Positions 1-12,265 of a stretch of 64,000 nucleotides of DNA are shown here, one piece after another. Positions within the stretch are counted from its first letter, which is position 1; every line of letters starts with the position of its first letter. Position numbers and translations under genes: made by a program. The DNA is from Aldrovandia affinis (taxonomy: Eukaryota; Chordata; Actinopteri; Notacanthiformes; Halosauridae). Location: the NCBI GenBank assembly GCA_029706075.1, contig JAINUG010000089.1, positions 806,001 to 870,000 of the forward strand. The letters run 5' to 3'. The notes below the pieces were generated by a model. The model was not told the origin of the DNA. It made no database searches and worked only from the letters and a program-made list of their open reading frames with translations.

Positions 1-2989
1 GGTGCACAGTTGGATATTTGCTCTCCAAATGAAGCGTGTAAAAAAAAAAACACATTCCAGGGCTTTCATAAATCTAAATACTTTTTTTATTGCCATGCAT
101 TTATTGACATCATAATACGCTGCCTTTACAGCTTGGTTTTGCATCCGTATTTTTTATGCTGTGCACGGCAGGTGGTTGGAGACATGACACCTGTGTGTTC
201 ATGTTTGTGTGTGTGCGTGCGTAAATGTGCAAAATTAGCTTTGAAACATTTTAATCCATATTCCGCAAGTGCCCCATAATTGAATTACTGGATGTGAACT
301 CCCATGAAAAAGAGAATACATTTGAGCTGCATGTGGCAAGCGATTTCAATATAGCAATTAACTGCTCACAGTGTGCTCAGTGGTCCTTCTCCCCTGCCGA
401 ACTGGCGGCAGCACTGAGCAGATGATACTGGCTGTAATTAGAAGCAGCCCCCGCATTTAATAAAGAGAGGCTGTCTTGATGGCAGAAGCGCTGGAGACTT
501 TGCCAGTGACTCCGACTTCAAAGCGGCAGATAGGGCTTCACAGAAAAGGGCTGGGAAAAACTGTAAGGAGATAACAAGTAGTGGCTTTTCTCTTTTGATT
601 TGTGGGGTGCCAGGGCACTCAATCTGGGGGGGAGTGTGCCAGAGAGGGCATGGGAAGGGGTCTGCAGGCTGCGAGGTGGAGGGCACTCTCTCACACACGG
701 CAGCTGTAACAGAGGCCAAACAAGATATTCCACAGGGCCCTCACCCATAGAGCCGCGTGTATTTTGATAAAAGGCCAGTCATCTGGCATACCCGTACTGT
801 CAGGAAAAAAAATGTAGTGGAGTGGTAATATAAATGGAAAAAAACTGTAGGACAATAGGCTGCCTACATACCATCAATGTTTTGCCCCTAAACGATATTA
901 AGTGTTACAATTGTTAATTTATACCTAATTGAATGTGTAATGTATTTCTGCTAAACACACAAAGCCCCCTGTGATGACATATAGTTAATAGGCTGTTCAT
1001 TGGTTCTGTTCCTACTCTGATTTGCATACTGTGCCAAAGCTCACTGCATATTGGACCCGGCTGATGTCAGCTCTTTGTACTGTACTGAGCTGTAGCTGAT
1101 ACATTGAGTGTCGAATGACTACAGTTACTTGGCTTTTTGAGCCAAGAGCGTGGTCTCCAACCTCCACAGGATAGGATATTTCCTGTCAGGTTGTGTTTCA
1201 TTTGAAAGCTGCTGGATTTGTCTGAAAGTCACTGGAAGCGTTTGTCTAAGCAGTATAGGTGTGCCACCTCAGATGTGAAATACTGAATCCCATTTTGATT
1301 AATATCGTGCCTGCGATTGCTTTGTGTACCTTTGTATATTTCTTCAAAGCCTTCTGCTTCCATCATTATAGTTAAGCGGCTTTGTGAATTGGATGCTTGA
1401 TCCCCATTTCAAAACCGCCGAACCGTTCGTGTTGGGTCGGACAGTAAGTAAGCTTAACTTTTAGGGATGAGGGTTGGGGATGAATTGTAGAGATTAGCTG
1501 CGCTCATTGTTAGTGCTAGGGGGTTAAGTCAAGGGGTTCTGACGCCTCATCCCGCTTCACTTAAATTACGTTTAATCTGTTTCCATGGATACCCTATCTA
1601 TTTTATTTTTTTCATTCGCGCATTTTGAGATTTTGACGTTTGTATCGAACAATTGTGTCACTTGTTGACGGATCTTACCTTGGCTTAGCTTAAATATAGC
1701 ACATGAGGAACCAACTCTTCTTTGAGTTTGTGAGCTATAAACTGCCTCTGCGCAAAGCCATTTGATCAAGCGTCCAGATACGTCTGTATGTTAAACTGAT
1801 TGTGAAACGCATCTGCCTTGGTTCTCTGTGATCTCGCATTGCAGGCGAGGAAAGCTCCGCAGCGCTCTGTTTCCCTGAGTATTGACAGCGCCGTTTAAGA
1901 CTTTAAAGCTCAAAACTGTTGAGCTGAAGCAATTAACGAGTGGTAACCAGAACGGCCATCGTGCCTTCCAAAACACTTTGAAGTGGTTAATTTAGTGTTG
2001 CATCTTCAAAGCGTGTTCCTGCCGCGCGGGCTTCTGTGCTTTTTAGACATGGATTCCCAGAGCTCTTTTACTTTTGTTTTAAAAAGTAGCTTTTAGCCGT
2101 GTTGTTCCCGCTCTTGTGTTTCTTACTGAATGCAGCAGTTCAACAGAGGCAGATCAGGAGACCTGCAGCGTTGACGTCTCTTCGCCAGGAGATACGCGGC
2201 CGCAATCAGGAATGTGCGCACAGCCGACAGTGACGACAATGTCATCCTTCCGCCGTTGCCGATATATTTTCCCGGCGTAGTAGCTTGCAGACTGCGGAGT
2301 GTGTGCGATGTATTGTGCGTATTGAGAAATGGGTTGTGCGTGATATCTTGCGTTAAGGCCGTTCGGTAGCCTGCCCTTCCTTTTGAATCAATCATTCCTG
2401 AGTCAGTCCAAGAACAAACAAACGAGGGGATTTTAGATGTCGATTGCGCAGGCTTTTAAAACAAACGTAATTCAGCAACATCATAACCCAACCCCCTGCC
2501 TGAGGGATAAGTCTGCCATGGGGAAAAGTATTGATTAGGGAATAGTCTTATTATAGACTAATCAGTCTAATCGTGTCCACAGGTGAACTAGCAGGGTGCG
2601 GGGGTTTTATATGACTTGGATTAAAAAAAGGTTCTGGGAACGGGCGCAGAGAGTGGCTTTGAACGTTAAGACCACTGGTACCCCAGAGGAATGAAGACAA
2701 TTCACATCATTTACAAAAGGCTTTACCGTGGTGTTAGAGTAACTCTCGTACACAAACACATTGACTGACGGTTCAGCAGCATTGCAATGAGCTGCTTTTG
2801 ATGGATTTTCTTCTGCTGCATGGTATAACCAATCAGTGGTTAATTAAATACAGTCACCCTGGTGTCTATCCCCCCATCTCTCTATAAGTGTCCCTTTACT
2901 TGTGGAATTTGCACTCCGTTATTTATTTTACCTATTTTATTTATTATTTGTGTGGTCAAAATGTCCACCGTCATAATTTATTTGTATTT

Positions 2990-3370
2990 TTATAATATCA
3001 TATTGTATTTTATAGTTCCAGATTTTTTACCCTGCTTTCCTCCCAAATTGGTGGCCAATTGTGGCCTCTATTGACCCAACTGTCCCCCTTCAACAAGCCC
3101 GCCGCCTGCAGCTACAGGACCAGCCACTACTTTGGTACTGGCAGTGGCAGGGATGGCGAACCGCCTCCTTCACCATTGACCTAGCGCCGACCGTGATTCC
3201 AATACATCCAGAGAAGCTTTCTGTGCGTGCAATGAGCTCAGGTCGGCCTCCTTCCCTTTGGGGCGGACAGCCAATTTCCGGCCCCGAGCAGGACTCCTGG
3301 CCAGAGCCGTGCTGGTGCAATCGACCTGCACTCCGGGCAAGTGCTTTTATCTGTTGCGCTACCTCATTAT
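2990..3370 (-). mobile_element. tRNA-derived SINE copy, diverged
   Basis: Read on the - strand this stretch has a degraded tRNA-like head near 3310-3370 (B-box-like gcaggtcgattgca) and a GC-rich body containing the block that reads ggggcggacagccaat on +. Its 3' tail, cacaattggccaccaattt, is shared with the SINEs at 4861, 24905 and 33700. It belongs to the same family but is older and more diverged. No clean target-site duplication was seen. The overlapping open frames on both strands are chance frames inside the SINE. Confidence 0.6.
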
Positions 3371-4860
3371 TTAACACCAAAACACAACTTTCCTTCCATT
3401 GCCTTTTCAGTAATATTACCAAGTGCCTCCCAGAATTCAAGTAGTTATAGCTAACAGATTTAAAAATGGATCTCTGTTAACCCCCAATCATTGTACCAAA
3501 GCTGACAGCGTTTTGGAGCCTTCTCCCCCCCCCCCCCCACCTGAACTGTAGAGTTTATCCTTGTACTGTATCTGCAACCTGCAGGTCTCAAAATAACATC
3601 TCCAAACGCTGTTCTGTGTTCGCTCCTTGTAACAGACCCTATATCTCCCCGAATCACAGGTGATGCGACTTCCAGCAGGGGGAAAGGAGTGGACCGTGGT
3701 TAGTACAGAATTACCTTCAGAGCGAAGCATTACTAATGCCTCCTGCCACCACCCTCACCTTCCTCCCTCTAACTAACAAAGTCGAAAATTAATTGACGAA
3801 AACACCATGGTGAAAAAAATGTCTTTTTTTAGCCATTTCTTCCAGGCTGCGAAATGTTCCCTTGCGAGTTGAGAATGCTTCTCCGTTGTTTGACGTCAGG
3901 CCTGTCCTTTCTATATTCAGCACAGCTAACCTGGAAACATAGCTGTATGTTTCCCAGGAAAAGCAGACCTTTTTTTCTTCCTAAGGTCTTTTTTCATTTA
4001 AAAATGAGCAGTAACATCAGGCAGTGTATTACTCATACTCTTATGTTAACCACATTCCTTCTGTCCGTTTCATTGAAATTAGTCAGAATCTTGTAAGAGC
4101 AACCTCTACAATACTGTACACATTTCAATGATCTCCAGGCATCACACCCCCCATGCTTGTTTTTGGAAAGGACAGACGAGAGAGGCTGGAGCTCTCTTTG
4201 AACGGCCGGTGGATGGTCACGGCTCGGCCAGTGCTTCGGGCTGTCGGTGAGGGTCAGATGCCTGGACGTGCTCCCGCCCCCCCCAGCAGGGCTTTGAAGG
4301 CCAGGCATATGTGTCAGCCCCAGCCCCAGGCTCAGGGCTCCTGCAGGCCAGGGTTTGTTATTCTGCCCAGCAACAGCACAGCCACGCTAGGGTGCACTTT
4401 CCCCACTACCAAGCTGGGAGGGGTTAGGTTATACTATATTAATTCCAGTAGGGAGATCTGCTTGTCAACTTGGTCATGAGATATAATACAACAAACATAA
4501 CAGACTAGTACACTAGATGAGAGTATACATGATTAAAATGATGAAACAAAACCCTCACCACACCCACAGATAATTCACAATTCTTAAACCAACCTCTTTT
4601 ATAACTGGTAGGTGTAAATTGTGCGCTACTCTCTCTCACAAAATGTACACAAAATATCTCACTTTGTTTTCAAACAAAACATGTGTCTGAAAAAGTGTCC
4701 ATTTGAGTGATGCAGTGAAACAAGAAAAGAAATGGAGGTTAATTTAATGTTCCTCCAACACAAGTAGTCTAAAAAAAAGATAAAATATTTTTGGATTCCT
4801 GTCTGATAGTGTGTGGGAAGATGTTGGACTCCACAATCAACTTTAAGATTGTGTCTTGTG

Positions 4861-5247
4861 GCTGGCGGATAGCGTAGGGGTCTAACGCACCACACTTTGG
4901 CTGGTCCAGTGTGGTGTGCGCTGCCTGTCAGGGACGCGGTTTGAAACCCTCTACCAGACCGGCCCTGATCGTCAGCCCTGGTCGTCAGTCCCGATCTGAG
5001 GTGGCGTTTGGCTGTCCGCCTCCGGGGGGGGGAGGGTGAGCTGGCACAAGTCCGTCGAGGAGCAGGTAAAAGGCGTCCGTGGTAGAATTCCGTCTTGGAA
5101 GAGGCGGATAAAGTCTGCCCGGAAAATAATGTCTCGCCCCGGAGGACGGGCGGCGGACTCGTGGGGGAGGGTGAATTGAGATAAATAGAGGGTATAATTG
5201 GCAACCAAATTGGGAGAAAAACGGGGAAAAATGTAGAAATAAATGTA
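4861..5247 (+). mobile_element. Full-length tRNA-derived SINE with perfect 17-bp target-site duplication
   Basis: The head carries a tRNA-like A box (ggcggatagcgtaggggtc) and a B box (cggtttgaaaccc) spaced as in tRNA genes. A GC-rich body follows, and the tail ends in gggtataattggcaaccaaa and an A-rich stretch. Identical 17-bp direct repeats, taagattgtgtcttgtg, flank it at 4844-4860 and 5248-5264. They mark both ends of the insertion and show that it was mobilised by a LINE-type machinery. It is non-coding, and open frames in it are accidental. The perfect duplication suggests a fairly young insertion. Confidence 0.85.
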
Positions 5248-6411
5248 TAAGATTGTGTCTTGTGTATCGCTTGATTAGCCTGAGTTGCAAAAGCCAAATC
5301 TGCAAATAATTGAAAAGTAATATCTAGTAAATAAATCTAGAACTTGTATTCACTGGCGTTAATGAGTGTATCTACAACTTTTAAATTGTTCCCGTCTGAA
5401 ACTTTCGTAGCCTCTTTTTGTCACTTGAAATGCTTCCTTATAACGGCAGCTATACTTTGGCCCTGGGCCATGTCGATGCTGTCTCCAGGGCTGACCTGTG
5501 GTCAAAAGCATTTTTTTTTTCTCTCGCATAATCTAAACGATTTAGCAACAAGGCTGATTGGACTGAAAGTACAAATCCATCTTTTTTTCAACTGGCAAGG
5601 ATAAACCCAGATGAAATATGAGCAATTGCAAGGCTCCTCCCGCTAACCGTGTCCTCTCCGTAATAAACGGCCGTCCCGGGTTATTGATGCCGCTGTCGCC
5701 ACTGAACCTGTCAGGGACGCGGCGGCTTTGACCCGGGACTTTGGTCAAACGGATTGCAGCACCTGTCATAATCCCTTTCTCCATCTGTCATACTTGCATC
5801 ACTTTTTGAAAAACGAAATGTGAGTTTAAGCGCAGTGTTAGATAGGAGACAGTTGGCCGTGTACAAGACTTTTCTTCCCGTCCCTGAGGGTATGAATACG
5901 CCTCCCAAGGTGAATTGGTTTAGGAGCATTAGTCAGTTGCGCATCTGTTTCTCCAAAGACAGAATCTTAATTCATTTTACTTTGATGAATGCGCTGTCCT
6001 CATGCAACTTTCAAGGTCTCCCTTGTAACTGAATTATTTTATTATGTAGGCCTGTATTTAAAAAAAGAGAGAAAAAAAAAGCCATTTCACATTGCAGAAA
6101 CCTTGCTATGGTTGATGAGAGACCTAGAGTGTGGGAGCCTTTGCAAATAGATGGTAATTCGCAGTGTAATTCAGATCTGTTTGTCATTTCACTTTGTGAT
6201 TCATTATAAAAAAAGGCACTTAATAAAATAAAGGCAAGGGAAAGTCACTGGTTGGTGGTACTAAGCATTTATAATCCACTTTTTAAGAGCTCTTGCAGTA
6301 GCAGTGTTCAAAATTAATTATTGCGCCCTCCGTACACGCACACTGTGGTGCAGTGGACTCTTATTATTCCATAGTGTCGGCAACTCAAGGCTGTAAGTTT
6401 AGAGCTTGGGT

Positions 6412-6560
6412 TCAGGGGCTCCCGACTGGCACATCTAGTTAAGGTACTCATACCTAGAGCAATGGTGTGTCCCAAGGCCTGGTACAAATCTGGGCAGAAG
6501 TGTTTCTGTCGAGGGTTGTTGTTTCTGCCGTAATACTGTCGCATCACTGGCTAGTGACTC
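6412..6560 (+). mobile_element. Degraded tRNA-derived SINE fragment
   Basis: The start, ggggctcccgactggcacat, resembles the leucine-tRNA-like head of common teleost SINEs (consensus roughly gggctcccgagtggcgcag). A weak B-box-like segment follows around 6480-6500. The copy is diverged, its ends are unclear and no target duplication was found. The assignment rests on head similarity recalled from family knowledge, so it is tentative. Confidence 0.4.
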
Positions 6561-7479
6561 CTCTGGCCATTCAGATGCCTGCGACATCACCAAAAAATGT
6601 TTACCCCATATTATAACACATTTTGATCATTGCAATGTGCATTGGCTAGTGTAGCAGTACAGATGAGTGCAAGCTTTGGATTTTTGTTCCCATTCATTTC
6701 ACCTGCTAATATCCATTGGTTATGTCCCTTGATGTTGGTGTTTCATATTGAAAATGGTACTGAAATTGTGTACATGTATACCTCATTTTTCATGCATTGC
6801 AGGGTGAATCCAGTGTTCTGTACATCAAAGCATACTTTGCCTGCATGTAGGCTGGTGCATGCAAGAAGTACGTAGGATGGTGGCTACCTACACACACTAA
6901 TGTACACTTTGTTATGTGCAAGTATGGTTCGTGGAACAGAGCCATTTGCTTGGTGCGTGATACATTCAGTTAAATGCCTACCCTGAGATTAGTTTTTCCC
7001 CTGGTTGCCAGAAAATGTCAAATTAATTTCCAGCTCTAAATAGAAATATGTGCTAAAAGACTATTTTAATTGAACTAGTTATATTATTTTTCTGAAAAAT
7101 GTCCTTTAAGCAGTATCTTTGTCCTTTTTGGCTTAATTATATCTTCTCATTAATCTATGATATTACTCATACATTTTGCTAAAATCACATTCAAACAATA
7201 ACAAATCTTTCTCATCTTTGATCAGACTAACAGTCATTGTAAGCATCATTTTGTGTTTGATGTATTTGAAGACACAAACTGTCAAAAATATGTTTTCCTC
7301 TCACCCTGTTGCTAATGGTCAGACATAAAGAAAGGTCTCTGTCATTAGTCAAAATTCAATAGGAGGAAACGGTCTTAACGGGTTTGCTTGGTGTCGGTTT
7401 GAAAGTGTTTTAGGGTCGTGACCTTGACGTGTCACGCCTGCAGTAAATTTAAAGCAACAGTATGTTTTTCCTCAGACAG

Positions 7480-8330
7480 ATTATGCATGAAGGAGCGGGA
7501 AAGAGCGCAGCCAGCCTCACACTTTTATCGATCTGTCCCTGAAACCGCTTCCCAGCGCGCGCCTTTTTAGCGAGGCGTTGTCGGATCCGGTGCGAAGTGC
7601 TTGACAAATGTGCCGTCTCGCCCTGCACCGGGACTGTCCGCGATACGCAGGCCGGGGCGCCATAACCTTTTTATACACCTCAATTTGCACGGGCACGTGG
7701 GACCAACAGAAATAAATAAATAAAAGGTCGAGAAGGCCGAACCATTAATCAGCTGCCGTGCGACACTAGTTACCCCGGCAGCGGGACGCCGCTTTCCTTC
7801 TGGAAGATTGCGGATTATTTACACAGCACATTTATCCCCCCTGCCCCTTTATTTATTTATTTCTGCAGTCGGTATCCATCGTGTCCGGGTCACTGAAGCC
7901 ACCCGCTCCCGTGCTTCTGAGTGCTCGCGCAGGTCCCCGAGGGCAGCGCTCATAAGATGGAGCGCAGGGTCCTCTGGCCTTGTGCGGAGAACCTCTCTGC
8001 CGCTCCCGGCCCCGCCCCCGCCCCCGCCCCCGCCGAGACGGATCGGAATTGACAGCCGGCATCGACGCGGACAAACTCGGAGGCCGGCGGGCACTCTGAG
8101 GATAGGTGGTATTGGTTAAACTCCAGGACGAACACGTTTGAGCAGGGGCGGGGAAAGCGGTAGGTAATGGGGCATTACAAATCAGCGTCCCAGGCGGTCC
8201 TCCTCTGCCCCCGCTTCGCCCTTGCAAATATAGATTTTATATATACACAGCTGTTGCTGCGCTGCGCCGCTTGACAGATTTCTCCGGTGTTTGATTATTA
8301 AAACGCTAGACAAAACGTTGCCGTCTGAGG
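7480..8330. promoter_or_regulatory. CpG- and GC-box-rich block inside the PEPD intron
   Basis: This stretch is clearly richer in G+C and in CpG dinucleotides than the AT-rich intron around it. It contains a run of four overlapping GC boxes on the - strand (cccgcccc units at about 8010-8033), a CACGTG E-box near 7694, and a possible AT-rich core at 7700-7725. That composition suits a CpG-island promoter or an enhancer. No convincing exon was found in it. It could be an alternative or antisense promoter, or a developmental enhancer that happens to sit in PEPD. Neighbouring CEBP and KCTD15 loci are known in vertebrates, but no target can be assigned. Confidence 0.35.
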
Positions 8331-8678
8331 GAGTTTAAAGACGGTAGAATATATATTTTTTTAAGCTGTGGAAGTCTGGGATGTGGAATAAGGCAGAAGA
8401 AATGGATGTGTTAATCACGTTGTCACTCCGTCAGTGAGAGAGCAGCATGCATCGAAGATGGTTAGAAACTCTTTGATTTAGTAATGCTTACTTTACATTT
8501 GCATTTGTCATTTGTAATTATACAATCGATGCCTAGTTTGTTACTGGACCACCTCCTGTGTGCCTTCTTATGGGTCGTTTTCCTGTTGTGTAGGGTCTGG
8601 TGTTTTTCCTTTTTTACATTTTTTTAATTTATTTTAAAGAGCCCATGTTAATGATTAGATTTGACAGGTTTGTTACAG

Positions 8679-9046
8679 AGGCGGCACGGTGGTGCAGTGG
8701 ATAGCACTGTCGCCTCACAGCAAGAAGGTCTCAGGTTCGAATCCAGGCCGGGGGCCTTTCTGTGGAGTTTGCATGTTCTCCCCGTGTCTGCGTGGGTTTC
8801 CTCCGGGTACTCCGGTTTCTTCCCACAGTCCAAAGACATGCACGTTAGGCTAAATTGGAGAGTCTAAATTGCCCGTAGGTATGAGTGTGTGAGTGAATGG
8901 TGTATGTAGTGCCCTGCGATGGATTGGCGACCTGTCCAGGGTGTATTCCTGCCTCTCGCCCCAATGCATGCTGGGATAGGCTCCAGCCCCCCCGCGACCA
9001 TAACTAGGAATAAGCGGCTGAAGATGAGATGAGATGAGATGAGATG
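8679..9046 (+). mobile_element. Full-length teleost tRNA-like SINE with perfect 13-bp target-site duplication
   Basis: It begins aggcggcacggtggtgcag with a tRNA A-box (tggtgcagtgg) and a near-perfect B-box (ggttcgaatcc). The conserved body widely seen in fish genomes follows, and it ends in a (gatga)n tail of about five units. Direct repeats aggtttgttacag at 8666-8678 and 9047-9059 are identical, so both ends are defined and the insertion is recent. A broken relative lies at 23258-23345. It is non-coding; RNA polymerase III transcription from the internal boxes is the known mode for such elements. Confidence 0.88.
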
Positions 9047-11975
9047 AGGTTTGTTACAGGTATTTCTCTAGGTATATCCCAATCGCCATGTGACACACAG
9101 GAATTTAATTTCCTTTCAACTGTATCCATCACAATTTGCACCGTGATTGGTAAAAAGGCCCTACGAGCAGGGATTATAAGCCCTCATTGGGTGTTTTCCC
9201 TCACCCTGCACAAGTGTGATCCTTTAATCTTTTTTTTTCTCTTTTTTATTGCTTTGTTTTTGCCTTGCAAAAAAAAAAAAAAATTAAATAATGTGTGAAT
9301 GCCTCACCGTGAATGCCAATTGGCAAACATCAATGAGAAAGAGGCTTAGGAAGAGAGTAAATAAGCCCAACAATTAATTTGGCAGTTGGGATTGACGAAT
9401 ACTTGGTGAAAGAGTTTGGATATCTTTGATGCATTATTATAATTTTTTTACGTTTAAGATTTGGATCAACAGCAAATCAATTATTTACGAATGACACTGC
9501 ACAGAGACTGCCAGTTGGTAGCAGCATCCTCATTCATTTTGTTTGAGATCCAGGGCAGTAGACCAGTGAGTGTGCACATGAACCATACAGTAAGACTCTG
9601 AATGTATAGATCTATACGGAGGAAAATGGCCCTTACATAAGGACTTTGGAAGGTCCATGGGAATTTCAGCAGCAGGGCTTACTGTAAAATATGTGTTTTC
9701 CCGTTTATTGATGAAAGAAATAACGCAGGAAATGTACATGTTCAGACCATGAGATTATTTGGCAATGAGATGTAGGCCGAACTGTTCCTTAGAGAAAGAA
9801 ACTTGCTTTTCCCTTCAGTTTGCGTAGAGATACAGCTGTTTGATGTGTTTCCTATAATGACGGTAAGAGAATTATGGGGAGCTACCACTGAAGCGGACTG
9901 AGATTCTGATGTTCATATTCACAGCTGGCGTTGATATATATAGAGAATTTTTAAACACTGCGGTGGTGTTTGATACTGTACACGCTCACACACCTCGCCC
10001 ATTGAATGGCGTGACACATTATCGGAAATTTGATCTTGAGTATGTCATCTTGCAAATGTGTTGTGTCAGGATGTCTGACTGAACAGAGTGAATGGAGAAT
10101 TCAGTGCACAGGCCTCAAAGAATTAGTATAAAATACACCGTGAGCAGGCAAAAGGTCAAATTGAGGGAATATTGTCAGAATATACGATGTTTGCCATTTA
10201 GCAATTTTGCCACGGGTCCGTAAAGCTGCTCTCTGACATTTGAACGTTTTTCGCTAAAAGACTAACCAACGGCACAGAAGAATACTCTTTTTCCACTCGG
10301 AAGCCGACAACTTGTGCTTTTAATGAACACTTTCATGCCACTGGCTAAGAAGTGTAAATAATGGGAACTGGGATAGCTCCCCCATTCTCGCTAATTACAT
10401 GTGGCACTTCACAGAGCGAGCTGCTCCTGGTCGCTTCTAGGAAACATCTCAGGATCATCTCAGCCTCCGTTATCTCTCCTCAGCCTCTCCTCTGTGCTCG
10501 CGGCTGCTCCTCACTCGATTCTCCCCAGTGATTCAAATTATGCTCTTGCACGCCTGGCAGGCTAATGCAGCTTGGTCCTGCGTTGCGTGCTCGTCTCTTT
10601 GTGGACATTCATATTAAACTAGATTCGGGGGAAGGCAATCGCCCCTGAACACACGCTGTTATCTTAGTTCAGTGCTCACTGGTTTACAGGGCCCGCTGCG
10701 TACAAGACAGTGAGCTTTCGCATTTTGTTTTAATCACCTATGCCCACTCTGTGCTATTTTGGACTCTTCCTGTAGATGAAAATTAAATTAAAGGGTGCAG
10801 CGAGATGCTAATTTAATTCCTGGAAGGCTGTTCAGCACAATATCTGCTTTTTGCACTCGTAATCGTGCTTAATTGAGTCATTACCTTGTAATCTTGAGAA
10901 CACATGCTGTGCAGGTAAATCTCCATTTTACTGTACATCAGTTTGGATAAATCTTATTTGCTTTGGCACAGTGACTTATGGAGTGTAACCATTGGCCATA
11001 TCTCCAGCTGTACCTTAGTGTGGTTGGGATATTTTGTTTCTGGTCTTTACGCTACCTCCTGGTGCTGTATGCCTCAGCCCGGGCTGGGACCACTACTCCC
11101 CCTCGCCTCCTTTTCCTAACAGATACCGAACGTGTGTTTTTGTGATGACGTGACATTGTAGAATAAGGAAACCTGTCGTGATTGTGTGAAAAATGCAGCG
11201 AGCAGTCTCCGTGTAACCTTGGTTTTGAGCTAGCTTCTACGTTGGCAAGTAGAATGCATAAATAAAAAATGTTGGAAATTTGCAAGGACTACTGTACTGT
11301 ACTTGTCATCTTAACAGCTGGCACGTAGGGGAAGAGTAATTGTCAAATGAACGTTGACACTGCTGGAATGCGGCCAGGCAGGTGAACGGTACCTGCGGAT
11401 ATTAAACAAAAATGTGCATAAGCATTTCACACAGCCTGTGCTGCCACAGGAAGCACTACCTATGCCTGAATATGACCAGTGACAACAAGGCATTTCATTT
11501 ATAGTCAAAAAACATCAACTTGAACATTGCATAGCACATTAAGTTATTTATAGGAAGGAAATATATTTTTGCAGTGTTTGCAACAAACCAGTTCACTTGA
11601 AGTCTCTTCAGAGAAAATGACTAGGTGCACCTTTATAGTTAAAATATCTTAAATGTAATACCCCTTTAACGAGCTGCTTTATCCATCCAGACAGTATAAA
11701 AATAGCCTGGTTCATGTAATGTAGATGATCACAGTTGACTGAGATCACACTAGTCGTCTTTTAAAATCCATACAGAAACTCCACTGTTTCCTCCTTTTCA
11801 GTAAGTAAACAGAGAGACTAAGACTGCTCAGAACTGCCAACACTTAATCCCAAACGAGAGCGACCACTTCACTCTGTTCGCGTAGTATAGTTTTACATAT
11901 GAGAAAAACTGATTCATAACACTGTTCAAAAGTAAAGCTGAATGCCCAAGACACTTATTTACAAAAACATTTCAG

Positions 11976-12265
11976 GATGGTGTTGGCGGGGTGAGCGAGG
12001 AGGGCCGTATCTGGCCATTTGGATTTCATTCCAGATTTCATATTTATTTAATTAGCCCAATCAATTATGTGATGTGACATTTTAGCCAAATTTCTTGTGA
12101 AACCCGTGAACTCTTAAGACTCTTCTTGCGTCCCTATATGAAACGTTTTCTACGAGTGAACCGACATTGGGGTATGCGGTTAATTAGGTAATTGAACCAG
12201 GGTAATTGGTGGAAAGACAAACCTGCATACACTCCGGCCCTCCAGGAATGGATTTGTCCAGCCCT
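11976..12265. mobile_element. hAT-type MITE, diverged copy
   Basis: The inner sequence, with blocks such as tttaattagcccaatca and aattggtggaaagacaaacc and the end ggccctccaggaatggattt, matches the well-preserved MITE at 43589-43886 over most of its length. The ends are eroded and no target duplication is visible, so this is an older copy. It has no coding capacity. Confidence 0.65.

Noticed and set aside
4659-5305. 212-codon and 106-codon - strand frames
   Set aside because: They run through a full-length SINE bounded by a 17-bp target duplication.
7853-8227. 124-codon Gly/Arg-rich - strand frame
   Set aside because: It is a chance frame across GC boxes in a CpG-rich block, with no homology pattern.
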